Positions 1 to 8,799 of a DNA stretch of 53,883 nt are shown here, piece after piece. The position numbers and the translations under genes are program-made. A model generated the notes under the pieces. That model saw nothing but the letters and a program-made list of their open reading frames with translations, ran no database searches and was not told the DNA's origin. Position 1 is the stretch's first letter. Every line of letters begins with the position of its first letter. The stretch is from Planococcus koreensis (GTDB taxonomy: Bacteria > Bacillota > Bacilli > Bacillales_A > Planococcaceae), in the NCBI RefSeq assembly GCF_004761975.1, contig NZ_RQII01000070.1, forward strand, positions 1 through 53,883. Direction: 5' to 3'.

Positions 1-215
1 GTCTCGAAGCTAGCGAAGCGATGCAGAGACAGGCAGACGCTTTCCGCGGGCACGGCTTCAGTCTCCTCGTCGCTAGAAAGAGAGCTGCTCCTGCATCGCT
101 GCGCTAGCTTCGTCGCAAACGAGGTTCTTCAAACCTCGTTTCCTGCGGGGTCTTCACCTCGTGTCGCTCAGTCGCTTTGCTCCATCACTGCTTCCGCAGG
201 AGTCGCTGCCTTCCA
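1..215. repeat. GC-rich palindromic intergenic repeat, copy 1
   Basis: No plausible gene lies here. Two 22-base arms, 5-26 and 91-112, are inverted copies with one mismatch and could close a large hairpin. A second perfect 10-bp hairpin follows (117-126 with 132-141). The segment between the arms contains a core reading ACGCTTTCCGCGGGC followed by CTCCTCG. A related core occurs in reverse orientation near 443-490. Such GC-rich elements in AT-richer spacers are familiar in Planococcaceae and Bacillus genomes; their function is not known to me. The left end may continue outside the window. Confidence 0.6.
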
Positions 216-317
216 CTTCATTCAAAGGACTTTCTTTAATACAAATCATCTCTTTTATAGAACGACTAACTAGTTAGGACTCTTTTCACTTTCTATGCAA
301 TGTCACAGATATGTAGC

Positions 318-503
318 AAACCAGCGGAGAAAACCGTACTGCTCCTGCAGTGCTTCGCACTTCGTCGCAAAGACTTGCCCTCGCAGGCTTCGGTCAACTC
401 TTGCCTGCGGGAAAGCGAGACAGCCGAGACCCCGGAAGCACGCTTTAGCGAGCTGAGGAGGCTTGGCGCTCGCCCGCGGCAAGCGTAGCTGTTTTGCGAA
501 ATA
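318..503. repeat. GC-rich intergenic repeat, copy 2 (inverted relative to copy 1)
   Basis: Read on the minus strand, 490-443 gives ACGCTTGCCGCGGGC and then CCTCCTCAG, which matches the core of copy 1 at about 37-70 in the opposite orientation. The stretch also shares the motifs CTTCGTCGCA and CCTGCGGG with copy 1. A 62-codon open frame crosses it (300-488) but the translation looks like no protein family and changes with the repeat, so I treat it as non-coding. The two copies are separated by about 100 AT-rich bases. Confidence 0.55.
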
Positions 504-536
504 TCGTCAAAATATATAACTTTCTAACAAAAATCT

Positions 537-565
537 AAACCCATCCAAGTCTCTGGATGGGTTTT
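537..565 (+). terminator. Intrinsic terminator upstream of the aro operon
   Basis: An 11-bp perfect stem (537-547 with 554-564) with a six-base loop is followed by a short T run. It probably ends transcription of a gene upstream of the window (in B. subtilis this would be the ndk/cheR area). An A run on the left side means it could also work weakly in the other direction. Confidence 0.75.
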
Positions 566-740
566 AGCATATCAATTAAAAAAGGAAATACACCCTCTAA
601 TGCTATTTCGAAATAAGGGATTTTTCGGATTTTGTAATTAATTGAAGTTTCACATTATCGGAATTTAGGATAGAATTGTTGAAATACTATATGTTATAGT
701 GTTATTTAAATACTTTAGTGCGTTGAAGGGAGAAAGTGCC

Positions 741-1913
741 ATGCGTTATTTAACTGCAGGAGAATCACACGGTCCACAATTGACAGCAATAATAGAAGGT
801 CTGCCGGCACAATTGCCTTTAACGGCGGAAATGATCAACAAAGAGTTGAAACGCCGCCAAGGCGGCCACGGCCGCGGCAGAAGAATGCAAATCGAGAAAG
901 ATACGGTGGAGATTGTCTCTGGCGTTCGGCATGGCAAGACTCTTGGCTCACCAGTCACATTGGTTGTTAAAAACGATGACTGGAAGCATTGGACGAATAT
1001 CATGGGCATTGGCCCGATTGAAGAAGATGATGAAGTGAAACGCCAATTGACGCGTCCCCGTCCTGGGCACGCGGATCTTAACGGCGGTATGAAATATGGC
1101 CATCGCGATTTGCGCAATGTCCTTGAACGGTCATCTGCACGTGAAACAACAGTCCGCGTGGCAGTTGGGGCAGTAGCGAAGCAATTGCTGGCGGAGCTGG
1201 GTGTTGAAATCGTCTCCCATGTTACGGAAATCGGCGGCATTAAAGTCGACCCGCAAAGCTACCAAGGCAAGAGCGCTGCGGAAATCCGCGAATTGGTCGA
1301 GGCGGATGCGGTGTATTGCGCGGATCCATCTGTTACGCAGCAAATGACCGACCTGATCGATGAAACGAAAAAGAATGGCGATTCGATCGGCGGCACAGTC
1401 GAAGTGATTGTGGAAGGCATGCCTGCTGGAATCGGCAGCTATGTGCATTATGACCGCAAGCTTGATGGTAAAATGGCTGCTGCCATGATGAGCATCAACG
1501 CTTTCAAAGGCGTCGAGTTCGGCTTAGGTTTTGAGATGGCAAGATTGCCTGGCAGCAAGGTCCATGATGAAATTTTGTGGAATGAGCAGCAGGGCTATAC
1601 CCGCAGCACGAATAATCTGGGCGGCTTTGAAGGCGGCATGACAACGGGAATGCCGATTGTGGTGCGCGGCGTGATGAAGCCGATCCCGACACTTTATAAA
1701 CCGCTTCAAAGTGTTGATATTGACACGAAAGAACCTTTCCAAGCGAGCATCGAACGTTCAGACAGCTGTGCGGTACCGGCGGCGTCGATTGTTGCCGAAC
1801 ACGTCATTGCGTGGGAAGCTGCAAATGCGTTATTAGAGCAATTTGATGCGGATCAAATGCCGCGTTTAAAAGAAAATCTGCAGAGTTACTTAAAATACAC
1901 GAAGGAGTTCTAA
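741..1913 (+). CDS. aroC: Chorismate synthase
   Basis: Makes chorismate from 5-enolpyruvylshikimate 3-phosphate, the last shikimate-pathway step, using reduced FMN; cytosolic. The protein shows GESHG at residues 8-12, the [11 protein letters not shown] stretch near 39-49, the [11 protein letters not shown] segment and the [10 protein letters not shown] signature around 130. The frame is open from a GTG at 699, but ATG 741 is chosen because it has an AAGGGAGAAAG binding site and gives 390 residues starting [11 protein letters not shown], the family's normal N-terminus. It is called aroF in B. subtilis. First gene of an operon with aroB four bases downstream. No convincing sigma-A promoter was seen upstream, only AT-rich candidates in 640-710. 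Confidence 0.97.
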   Translation: MRYLTAGESHGPQLTAIIEGLPAQLPLTAEMINKELKRRQGGHGRGRRMQIEKDTVEIVSGVRHGKTLGSPVTLVVKNDDWKHWTNIMGIGPIEEDDEVKRQLTRPRPGHADLNGGMKYGHRDLRNVLERSSARETTVRVAVGAVAKQLLAELGVEIVSHVTEIGGIKVDPQSYQGKSAAEIRELVEADAVYCADPSVTQQMTDLIDETKKNGDSIGGTVEVIVEGMPAGIGSYVHYDRKLDGKMAAAMMSINAFKGVEFGLGFEMARLPGSKVHDEILWNEQQGYTRSTNNLGGFEGGMTTGMPIVVRGVMKPIPTLYKPLQSVDIDTKEPFQASIERSDSCAVPAASIVAEHVIAWEAANALLEQFDADQMPRLKENLQSYLKYTKEF

Positions 1914-1917
1914 AAAA

Positions 1918-2994
1918 ATGAAATCATTGCGAGTTGAAGCTGAAAAACCTTATGAAGTCCATATCGGAAGAGGCGTTTTGAATTTATTTTCCACAGAGTA
2001 CCGCGAATTGCTGGGATCTGCGGATGCAATTGCCGTCATCGCTGACGAAAATGTCGCTTCGCTTCATCTTGACTATTTGCTTTCTTTTTTGGAACCTTTC
2101 CAAGTGCGTGTTTTCAAGATTCCTTCGGGCGAAGGAGCGAAATCGATTAAAGTTTTCATGGATTGCCATAGTTTCTTGCTGGCTGAAGGATTCTCGCGCA
2201 AATCGCTCATTTTGGCTTTCGGTGGAGGAGTGGTAGGGGACGTCGCTGGATTTGTCGCTTCCACATTTATGCGGGGCATCCCTTACATCCAAATACCGAC
2301 AACGATTTTGGCGCATGACAGTGCAGTTGGCGGCAAGACGGCGATCAACCATCCGTCTGGAAAAAATATGATTGGGACATTTTATCAGCCTGCAGCGGTG
2401 CTTTATGATATCCAGCTGCTGCATACATTGCCGGCGAAGGAAGTTCGCTCCGGTATGGCAGAAGTCATCAAGCACGCTTTTATTTCAAACGAGCATTGGC
2501 TTGGCGAATTATTGGAAATAAAATCTCTGGATACCATATCAGATGAAAAAATGGTGCTTCATCTGGAACGGGGAATAGCTGTGAAAGCGGCAATCGTTGA
2601 AGAAGATGAATACGAGAGCGGTGTTCGCAAGTATTTGAATTTCGGACATACCTTGGCGCATGCCATCGAAGCGCATCTTGGCTACGGGCGTATTACGCAC
2701 GGCGAAGCGGTAGCGCTTGGCATGGCTTATGCTTTGCAGCTGTCAGGCCATCCACGTCTAATGGATTTCCTGTCGTGGTGCAAAACTAACGGCTATCCGC
2801 TTGAAGGGCTGTCAGGCATCTCGTTCAAAGATGTTCTAGGCTACATGAAAAAAGATAAAAAATCTTCCGGCGGCTCTTTGAGCTTTGTCTTGCTGAAAGA
2901 GACCGGAACCCCTTATATGGAGACGATTGATGAAAAACGCGCGGAATCCGATTATGAGGAATTGCGTTCGAAAATAAATGAGGTGCTTAAATGA
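1918..2994 (+). CDS. aroB: 3-dehydroquinate synthase
   Basis: Converts DAHP to 3-dehydroquinate, the second shikimate-pathway step, with NAD and a divalent metal. Visible motifs are the glycine-rich GGGVVGDVAGF near residue 101, the VGGKTAIN and GKNMIG segments near 137-150, and metal ligands in AEVIKHA, NFGHTLAHAIE and THGEAVALGM. At 358 residues it has the usual length. ATG 1918 follows an AAGGAG site inside the last codons of aroC and starts four bases after the aroC stop, so translation is probably coupled. It overlaps aroH by four bases. Confidence 0.97.
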   Translation: MKSLRVEAEKPYEVHIGRGVLNLFSTEYRELLGSADAIAVIADENVASLHLDYLLSFLEPFQVRVFKIPSGEGAKSIKVFMDCHSFLLAEGFSRKSLILAFGGGVVGDVAGFVASTFMRGIPYIQIPTTILAHDSAVGGKTAINHPSGKNMIGTFYQPAAVLYDIQLLHTLPAKEVRSGMAEVIKHAFISNEHWLGELLEIKSLDTISDEKMVLHLERGIAVKAAIVEEDEYESGVRKYLNFGHTLAHAIEAHLGYGRITHGEAVALGMAYALQLSGHPRLMDFLSWCKTNGYPLEGLSGISFKDVLGYMKKDKKSSGGSLSFVLLKETGTPYMETIDEKRAESDYEELRSKINEVLK

Positions 2995-3374
2995 TACGTG
3001 GAGTTCGAGGAGCCATCACAGTTTCTGCAGACCAGCCAGAAGAGATTTTAAAAGAAACCCGTAAGTTAATTTTGGAGATGGTAAAGGAAAACAAGATTTT
3101 CCCCGATGATGTCGCGTCGGTGATTATTTCAACGACTACAGACATTTCTTCAGCATTCCCTGCGAAAGCGGTCCGTACCATCGAAGATTGGACGTATGTG
3201 CCAGTCATGTGCACCCATGAAATGGATGTGCCGGGCAGCATGCCTTTATGCATCCGGGTCATGATGCACGTTAATACGTCAATCCCGCAACAAGAAATCC
3301 AGCACATTTACTTAAATGAAGCGGTAAAATTGCGTCCGGACTTGATCAAAAGCAAAGAGGCATCTTCGCTATGA
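2991..3374 (+). CDS. aroH: Chorismate mutase, AroH class
   Basis: Rearranges chorismate to prephenate, committing it to phenylalanine and tyrosine. The 127 residues starting MIRGVRGAITV match the monofunctional trimeric AroH type of Bacillus, not the helical AroQ type. Arg4 and Arg7, the Cys-Thr-His-Glu patch near residue 75 and an Arg near 90 correspond to the substrate pocket region of the family. It overlaps aroB and tyrA by ATGA-type four-base junctions. In B. subtilis the trp genes follow here; in this window tyrA follows directly. Confidence 0.95.
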   Translation: MIRGVRGAITVSADQPEEILKETRKLILEMVKENKIFPDDVASVIISTTTDISSAFPAKAVRTIEDWTYVPVMCTHEMDVPGSMPLCIRVMMHVNTSIPQQEIQHIYLNEAVKLRPDLIKSKEASSL

Positions 3375-4459
3375 AGGCGAATGTCCTGATTATCGGCCTT
3401 GGATTGATCGGAGGCTCTTTAGCGAAAGCGCTGCAGCGCCATGACGATGTGCACGTTGCAGGGTATGATGCAGATCCGCTGACGGCTAGAAAAGCATTTA
3501 AAATGGGTATTATTAACAGTTGCCCGCCGTCGCTTGAAAAAGCGGCGTCAGAAGCAGATGTCATTGTTTTTGCGACTCCGGTTGGCGCAACTTTGCGTTT
3601 GATGGAACAAAGCAAATTTTGGGATCTGAAAAAAGATGTCATTTTAACTGATACGGGCAGCACGAAGGCCCAAATCATGGAAGCTGCCGGAACGCTTAAT
3701 CATGCATTCATCGGTGGCCATCCAATGGCCGGTTCGCATAAAAGCGGCGTAGAAGCTGCCAAAGACATGCTGTTTGAAAATGCTTTCTATATTTTGACGC
3801 CTGCTGAAGGCGTCAGCACAGACCAAGTGGCTTTTCTTGAAGAGCTGCTGTCGGTCACAAAAGCGAATATCGAAGTACTGCCTGCCGATGAACACGATTA
3901 TATGACAGCGATCGTCAGCCATTTTCCTCACTTAATCGCCGCGTCGCTCGTCCATCAATTGGCGAAAGAAGAGCAATATCCGTTCGCTAAACAGCTCGCA
4001 GCAGGTGGTTTTCGCGATATAACCCGCATTGCCTCGTCAAACCCCGAAATGTGGCGTGACATCACTACGCAGAACAATCGCATGATCGCCCATCAACTGA
4101 CAAATTGGATGGCGGAGATGGAAGGGCTGCGCAACCTGCTGCTGGACAATAAACCCGAATCGATCGAGCAATATTTTCAACAGGCGAAAACCGTCCGCGA
4201 CGAATTGCCGATTGCTGGGCACGGCGCATTGTTCAGCGTCTACGATTTGTATGTCGACATCCCGGATGTTCCAGGGGTCATATCCGAATTGACCGGTTAT
4301 TTGGCTGAAGAGCAGATTTCCATCGTCAATTTAAGAATTCTTGAAACCCGTGAAGATGTTTTCGGTATTCTGGTCATCAGCTTCCAGACGCCGGAAGACC
4401 GTGAGCGGGCAAAAAACTGCATCAGCAAGAGAACTGCATACGATACGTATATTTCTTAA
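3371..4459 (+). CDS. tyrA: Prephenate dehydrogenase with ACT domain
   Basis: Oxidises prephenate to 4-hydroxyphenylpyruvate with NAD, the tyrosine branch. The N-terminal Rossmann motif GLGLIGGSLAKAL lies at residues 7-19; the catalytic part carries GGHPMAGSHKSG near 117-128. A C-terminal ACT domain begins near residue 293 (DLYVDIPDVPGVISEL), consistent with feedback control by tyrosine or phenylalanine. The 362-residue length is usual for Bacillus TyrA. ATG 3371 overlaps the aroH stop by four bases. hisC, which precedes tyrA in B. subtilis, is absent. Confidence 0.96.
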   Translation: MKANVLIIGLGLIGGSLAKALQRHDDVHVAGYDADPLTARKAFKMGIINSCPPSLEKAASEADVIVFATPVGATLRLMEQSKFWDLKKDVILTDTGSTKAQIMEAAGTLNHAFIGGHPMAGSHKSGVEAAKDMLFENAFYILTPAEGVSTDQVAFLEELLSVTKANIEVLPADEHDYMTAIVSHFPHLIAASLVHQLAKEEQYPFAKQLAAGGFRDITRIASSNPEMWRDITTQNNRMIAHQLTNWMAEMEGLRNLLLDNKPESIEQYFQQAKTVRDELPIAGHGALFSVYDLYVDIPDVPGVISELTGYLAEEQISIVNLRILETREDVFGILVISFQTPEDRERAKNCISKRTAYDTYIS

Positions 4460-4474
4460 AGGAGAGGCTCCATA

Positions 4475-5758
4475 ATGACGTTATCCTTAACTTATTCCAC
4501 CCCCGCTTTAAGGGGCACGATCCAGGTTCCTGGAGATAAATCGATTTCTCACCGTTCCATCATGTTCGGCGCCATGGCTGCAGGCACGACAACTGTTGAA
4601 GGCTTCCTGCTCGGAGACGATTGCTTGAGTACCATCAGCTGCTTCCGAAAGCTTGGGGTCGATATCGAACTTGATGGCGACAGAGTCACCATCAAAAGTG
4701 AAGGGGAACGGAATTGGCAAGAGCCTTCTGAAGTATTGGATACCGGCAATTCTGGCACGACGACACGGCTTATGCTCGGACTTCTTGCTGGGACGGATTT
4801 CCATTCTGTGCTTGCTGGGGATGAGTCCATCGCCAAGCGCCCAATGCGCCGTATCATCGATCCGCTGCGTTTGATGGGTGCGGATATCAGGGGGCGTGCA
4901 AATGGACAATTCACGCCATTGGCAGTTCAGGGCACAAAGCTTCATGCGATTGATTATACCTTGCCGGTTGCGAGCGCCCAGGTAAAATCCGCGATTTTAT
5001 TGGCTGCACTGAAAGCGGACGGCGTAACCACAATTACGGAGCCGGTGGCGACAAGGGACCATACCGAAATCATGCTTGAACATTTCGGTGCGGAACTAGT
5101 GCGCGAAGAAAACAAGATTTCGCTCGCAGGCGGCCAGAGTTTGGCCGCAGCCCACGTGAAAGTTCCGGGTGACATTTCTTCCGCTGCATTCATGATTGGT
5201 GCAGCTTTAATCACGGAGGGCAGTGAAGTCGTGCTGACGAACGTCGGCTGCAATCCGACGCGGACAGGGATACTGGACGTAATCGAACAAATGGGTGCTG
5301 ATTTCAGCATTAGCCTCCTTGAAGAAAACGGCGAAAGGCCAGCTGATTTGACGATCCGTTCTTCTTCTTTGAAAGGGATCGAAATCGGCGGCAGCTTGAT
5401 TCCGAGATTGATTGATGAAATTCCATTGATCGCGCTAGTGGCAACGCAGGCAAAAGGCACGACGGTCATTAAAGATGCTGAAGAGCTGCGCGTCAAAGAA
5501 ACAGACCGCATCGCTGCAGTCGTGGCCGAGCTGTCGAAAATGGGAGCGGATATCACCGCAACAGAAGATGGCATGATCATCAATGGTCCGACGCCGCTGC
5601 ACGGTGCTTCGATGGTGACATACGGTGACCACCGACTTGGAATGATGGCAGCTGTTGCTTCTTTGATTGCGGATGGCCCAGTCGAAATCGATGATCCGGA
5701 TTGCATTTCCGTATCGTTTCCTAATTTTGTCGAACAGATGAATTCGTTGATCGATTAA
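4475..5758 (+). CDS. aroA: 3-phosphoshikimate 1-carboxyvinyltransferase (EPSP synthase)
   Basis: Joins shikimate 3-phosphate and phosphoenolpyruvate to give EPSP, the substrate of AroC. Motifs: [17 protein letters not shown] near residues 18-34, [19 protein letters not shown] near 87-105, [13 protein letters not shown] near 335 and DHRLGMM near 386. At 427 residues it is complete. A strong AAAGGAGAGG site precedes ATG 4475. Last gene of the aroC-aroB-aroH-tyrA-aroA unit, with a terminator directly behind its stop codon. B. subtilis calls it aroE. Confidence 0.97.
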   Translation: MTLSLTYSTPALRGTIQVPGDKSISHRSIMFGAMAAGTTTVEGFLLGDDCLSTISCFRKLGVDIELDGDRVTIKSEGERNWQEPSEVLDTGNSGTTTRLMLGLLAGTDFHSVLAGDESIAKRPMRRIIDPLRLMGADIRGRANGQFTPLAVQGTKLHAIDYTLPVASAQVKSAILLAALKADGVTTITEPVATRDHTEIMLEHFGAELVREENKISLAGGQSLAAAHVKVPGDISSAAFMIGAALITEGSEVVLTNVGCNPTRTGILDVIEQMGADFSISLLEENGERPADLTIRSSSLKGIEIGGSLIPRLIDEIPLIALVATQAKGTTVIKDAEELRVKETDRIAAVVAELSKMGADITATEDGMIINGPTPLHGASMVTYGDHRLGMMAAVASLIADGPVEIDDPDCISVSFPNFVEQMNSLID

Positions 5759-5779
5759 CTCTCCTTCGGGGGAGTTTTT
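5757..5779 (+). terminator. Terminator of the aro operon
   Basis: An 8-bp stem (5757-5764 with 5769-5776, one G-U pair) closed by a TTCG tetraloop is followed by TTTTT. It overlaps the aroA stop codon. Confidence 0.88.
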
Positions 5780-5844
5780 CATTATCATTCGAACACACTT
5801 TCGTGTAGGATGGAAGTATGAAACTCAAGGGAATAGGTGATAGG

Positions 5845-7098
5845 ATGGCAAGTATAGAAGAGATACAAAAAGCGGTGGAAATGGGCGATCCGGATGCCGT
5901 CAATGCGCTTCTCGAAGCGTATTTGCTGAAAGGCGATCCGGATGAGCAATATGGTCTATCGGAATGGCTCGCGGAAATCGGCTATGTAGAAGAAGCGATC
6001 AAAGTTCTCGAACACCTGGAGTACGTTTTCCCAGAGGAATCGCAATTGAAAGTCGACCGCGCAAACATGCTGATGGAAGTGGACCGCGAAGACGAAGCGC
6101 TGAATACGCTGATGGAAATTTCGAAAGAAGATGAACTTTATCCGCAAGTGCTGGTCACATTAGCCGATCTTTTCCAATTGCAGGGACTTCTTGAAGCCGC
6201 AGAAAACCGGCTCAATGAAGCGATTGAGCTGCTGCCGGATGAACCGCTGCTGCTGCAAGCCAAAGCGGAACTCCTGTTGGATTCGGGACGTTATTTGGAA
6301 TCGGCAAAGATTTACCAGGATCTTCAGCGCGACAACGTTCAAATAGAAGGTGTGAATCTTTCAGAGCGGCTGGCTGAAGTCTATAGCGCCGGTGCAGCCT
6401 ATGAAGAAGCGCTGCCTTATTACGAAGCAGTGCTGGCAGACCAAGTGCAGCCGGATGTATTGTTCGGGGCCGCTTTTGCCGCTTTCCAGACGAAGCAATA
6501 TGAAATGGCCGTCAAAAGGCTCGATGAGCTGATCGAGTTGGACCCGGATTATTTCTCCGCATACTTATTGCGCGCACAAAGCTTGAACATGGCCGAGGAT
6601 TACGAAGGGGCATACAGCTCAATCCAGCAAGGCATCGCGCGCGACGAGTTCGACAAAGAGCTTTATTTGTTTTCAGGCAAACTGGCGCTGAAACTGGGCA
6701 AAACAGTGGAAGGCGTCGACCAGCTAAGGCAGGCGATTGCGCTTGATCCGGAATACATGGAAGCCATTTATACGCTGGTGTCTTATTTCCATGCAGAAGA
6801 AATGGATGATGAAGTCGTTGAATTGGCTGAAACCGTCATCGCCAATGAAGATGACTGGGCAGGGCTTTACCCGATGCTTGCCGAATCTTACGAACGCACC
6901 GAAAATTTTGAGCAGGCAGCTGTTTATTATGAAAAGGCGTATCCGTCATTCCGCGAAGATCCGAATTTCCTCGAAAAATACGCACGCTTTTTAATCGAGG
7001 AAGGAAAAAGAGGCAAAGCCCTCGAAATTATTAAGGAACTTCAAGTTTTGGAACCAGAAAACCCGGATTGGTTTGATTGGCAACAGTCATTTGAGTGA
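5845..7098 (+). CDS. ypiA: TPR-repeat protein YpiA
   Basis: A 417-residue protein built almost entirely of tetratricopeptide repeats: helix pairs with spaced A/L/Y residues such as LLLQAKAELLLDSGRYLES and PYYEAVLADQ recur about every 34 residues. It is very acidic, has no signal peptide or membrane segment, and is probably a cytosolic protein-protein adaptor. The frame is open from ATG 5818, but ATG 5845 has the better AGGTGAT site. Position after aroA and before ypiB-ypiF matches B. subtilis ypiA. The exact function is not established to my knowledge; the link to the cytochrome bc operon downstream is only positional. Confidence 0.85.
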   Translation: MASIEEIQKAVEMGDPDAVNALLEAYLLKGDPDEQYGLSEWLAEIGYVEEAIKVLEHLEYVFPEESQLKVDRANMLMEVDREDEALNTLMEISKEDELYPQVLVTLADLFQLQGLLEAAENRLNEAIELLPDEPLLLQAKAELLLDSGRYLESAKIYQDLQRDNVQIEGVNLSERLAEVYSAGAAYEEALPYYEAVLADQVQPDVLFGAAFAAFQTKQYEMAVKRLDELIELDPDYFSAYLLRAQSLNMAEDYEGAYSSIQQGIARDEFDKELYLFSGKLALKLGKTVEGVDQLRQAIALDPEYMEAIYTLVSYFHAEEMDDEVVELAETVIANEDDWAGLYPMLAESYERTENFEQAAVYYEKAYPSFREDPNFLEKYARFLIEEGKRGKALEIIKELQVLEPENPDWFDWQQSFE

Positions 7099-7112
7099 AA
7101 GGGGGAATTCCG

Positions 7113-7676
7113 ATGACCGCTTCAATTTCTGTAGGAGAAAAAAAGCAGTTCGTCCGATGGTTCTTGCAATCCCATAAAATGAAAAGGCGGGAATGCATCT
7201 GGATACTCAATTACATGCTCAGCAACGAAGAGCTTCTTGAAAAAACGCATTTCGTGGAGGAAGCCCATTATTGCCCACGGGCAATGGTCATGTCCTCGAC
7301 TGAGTCGGAAGAAATTCCATTCCGTTTCTATAAAGGGAATTTGATGACTGCAGATGCTGAAAAATCCTTTCATGATTTAAGGCTTAATCCAAACGATGAT
7401 TTGTTCGTGCAACTGAATTTTCCAAACCGCCCGCCATCAGCACTTTATTTATCGGTGTTGGAAGAAAACCCTTATATGCCGAAAAATGCAATGATTACTG
7501 ACGAGGACCGGCAGCTTGCTGAAAAAATGCTGGAAGCGAGCATGGCCACTTTTCAGGAAGAGGCAATTTTAAAGCAGATTGACGAAGCTCTTGATGCGAA
7601 TGACCGTGAAAAATTCTTTGAACTTTCCGCGTTGCTTCATTCCATCAAGATTTTAAAGGAATCGGAGAGTGAATAA
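7113..7676 (+). CDS. ypiB: YpiB, UPF0302/IDEAL-domain protein
   Basis: A 187-residue soluble protein. The N-terminal part (WILNYMLSNEELLEKTHFVEE) is the UPF0302 (YpiB) domain and the C-terminal part carries an IDEAL motif (KQIDEALDANDREKF, about 155-169), a short helical domain named after this signature. A GTG at 7095 is in frame, but ATG 7113 has a perfect AAAGGGGG site eight bases upstream and is chosen. It lies 14 bases after ypiA, so both are probably co-transcribed. Role unknown; IDEAL domains in other proteins mediate binding to partners. Confidence 0.88.
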   Translation: MTASISVGEKKQFVRWFLQSHKMKRRECIWILNYMLSNEELLEKTHFVEEAHYCPRAMVMSSTESEEIPFRFYKGNLMTADAEKSFHDLRLNPNDDLFVQLNFPNRPPSALYLSVLEENPYMPKNAMITDEDRQLAEKMLEASMATFQEEAILKQIDEALDANDREKFFELSALLHSIKILKESESE

Positions 7677-7681
7677 GGAAG

Positions 7682-8134
7682 ATGCATTTTACGGGAAGAG
7701 ATATCGACCAATATATACAGCAGCAACAATACGTGGATACTGCGGTAATCCCGCTCGTCCAGCTTGATTTAGCTCCGAACGGCTTGAAACAAAGCGCCAG
7801 CGCTTCGGATTATTTGCAGTCGCTGACGAATCTGCTGGAAAAGCAATTCAAAGGCAGAATCCTGCTGTTTCCTCCTGTCGCCTATTCAAAAAATGGGGAT
7901 CGAAGCCGCCTTGCGGAAGAAATGAACGCAGAAATGCGCAATACCGAATTCAAGCATGTATTTTATATCACGACAGATGCCGAATGGCGCACTTTTGAAG
8001 AATTGAATAATGTTTTGTGGCTGCCGGCGATACCGACTGAGAATATGGACCAATCGTTCAAATTATCTGTCATGGAAGACCAGCTCCGGCAAGTCTTGCC
8101 GCTTTTCATAAAAGAATGGTCCAAGCCTTCATGA
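7682..8134 (+). CDS. ypiF: YpiF, DUF2487 family protein
   Basis: A 150-residue soluble protein with no membrane segment. The start MHFTGRDIDQYIQQQQYVDTAVIPL resembles YpiF of Bacillus, and the gene sits between ypiB and qcrA exactly as there. The binding site is poor: AAGGAAG abuts ATG 7682, while a GGAG lies further upstream, so translation may depend on coupling to ypiB (stop five bases upstream). No catalytic motif is visible. In B. subtilis the ypiABF-qcr order is conserved, but no biochemical role is known to me. Confidence 0.82.
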   Translation: MHFTGRDIDQYIQQQQYVDTAVIPLVQLDLAPNGLKQSASASDYLQSLTNLLEKQFKGRILLFPPVAYSKNGDRSRLAEEMNAEMRNTEFKHVFYITTDAEWRTFEELNNVLWLPAIPTENMDQSFKLSVMEDQLRQVLPLFIKEWSKPS

Positions 8135-8171
8135 AATGTTCACAAACTGCGAGAATCGAAACAATGCTATA

Positions 8172-8200
8172 TTGACCTTAACATTTGATTGATATATCAT
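8172..8200 (+). promoter_or_regulatory. Sigma-A promoter of qcrABC
   Basis: TTGACC (8172-8177) and TATCAT (8195-8200) are separated by exactly 17 bases. The start of transcription would fall near 8207, giving a leader of about 68 bases before qcrA. In B. subtilis qcrABC also has its own promoter separate from ypiABF. Confidence 0.8.
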
Positions 8201-8274
8201 TAGGTTGTCCTAGTAATTATATTTGAAATGAGTATGTCCATTGGACTGACCTTGAATGTTAGAGGGGGGAAAGG

Positions 8275-8781
8275 ATGAGTAATAATCGTGTATCACGACG
8301 TCAATTTTTAGGCTACACTTTAACAGGTGTTGGTGGATTTATGGCAGCAGGCATGCTGATGCCGATGGTTCGTTTTGCAGTCGACCCGCTTTTACAAGAA
8401 AAAGCTGGCGGAGATTTCATTTTGACCGATCAAAAAGTAGCTGACTTGAGCGAAGAGCCAGTTCGTGTCGACTTCGCATTTGAACAAGTAGATGCATGGT
8501 ATACATCTGAAGTGACAAGTTCAGCTTGGGTGTATAAAGAAGGGGATAAACTGATTGCCCTGTCACCTGTCTGTAAACATTTGGGTTGTACAGTCAACTG
8601 GGGAGGCGATCCGGAACACCCGACGCAATTCTTCTGCCCATGCCACGCAGGGCGCTACGAGAAAAACGGCAAGAACATTGCCGGAACTCCACCGCTTGGG
8701 CCGCTCGACGAATTTGCTATCGAAGACCGTGACGGCTTAGTTGCTCTCGGTGCAGTAAAAGCGAACACATTAGTTAAATAG
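8275..8781 (+). CDS. qcrA: Menaquinol:cytochrome c reductase, Rieske iron-sulfur subunit
   Basis: Carries electrons from menaquinol within the bc complex at the outer face of the membrane. The N-terminus has a twin-arginine type sequence (SRRQFLGY, residues 7-14) followed by a hydrophobic anchor. The [2Fe-2S] ligands are seen as C100 and H102 (CKHLGC) and C121 and H124 (CPCH); C105 and C123 would form the stabilising disulfide. At 168 residues it is close to B. subtilis QcrA. ATG 8275 has an AGGGGGG site. First gene of the qcr operon. Confidence 0.97.
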   Translation: MSNNRVSRRQFLGYTLTGVGGFMAAGMLMPMVRFAVDPLLQEKAGGDFILTDQKVADLSEEPVRVDFAFEQVDAWYTSEVTSSAWVYKEGDKLIALSPVCKHLGCTVNWGGDPEHPTQFFCPCHAGRYEKNGKNIAGTPPLGPLDEFAIEDRDGLVALGAVKANTLVK

Positions 8782-8799
8782 TTAGGGGGTACGATACCA

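Noticed and set aside
300..488. 62-codon open frame in the first intergenic region
   Set aside because: It runs through the palindromic repeat, has no ribosome site and no recognisable protein character.
4954..5706. 250-codon minus-strand frame inside aroA
   Set aside because: It is the antisense shadow of a clear aroA gene, Ser/Pro-rich and without a ribosome site.
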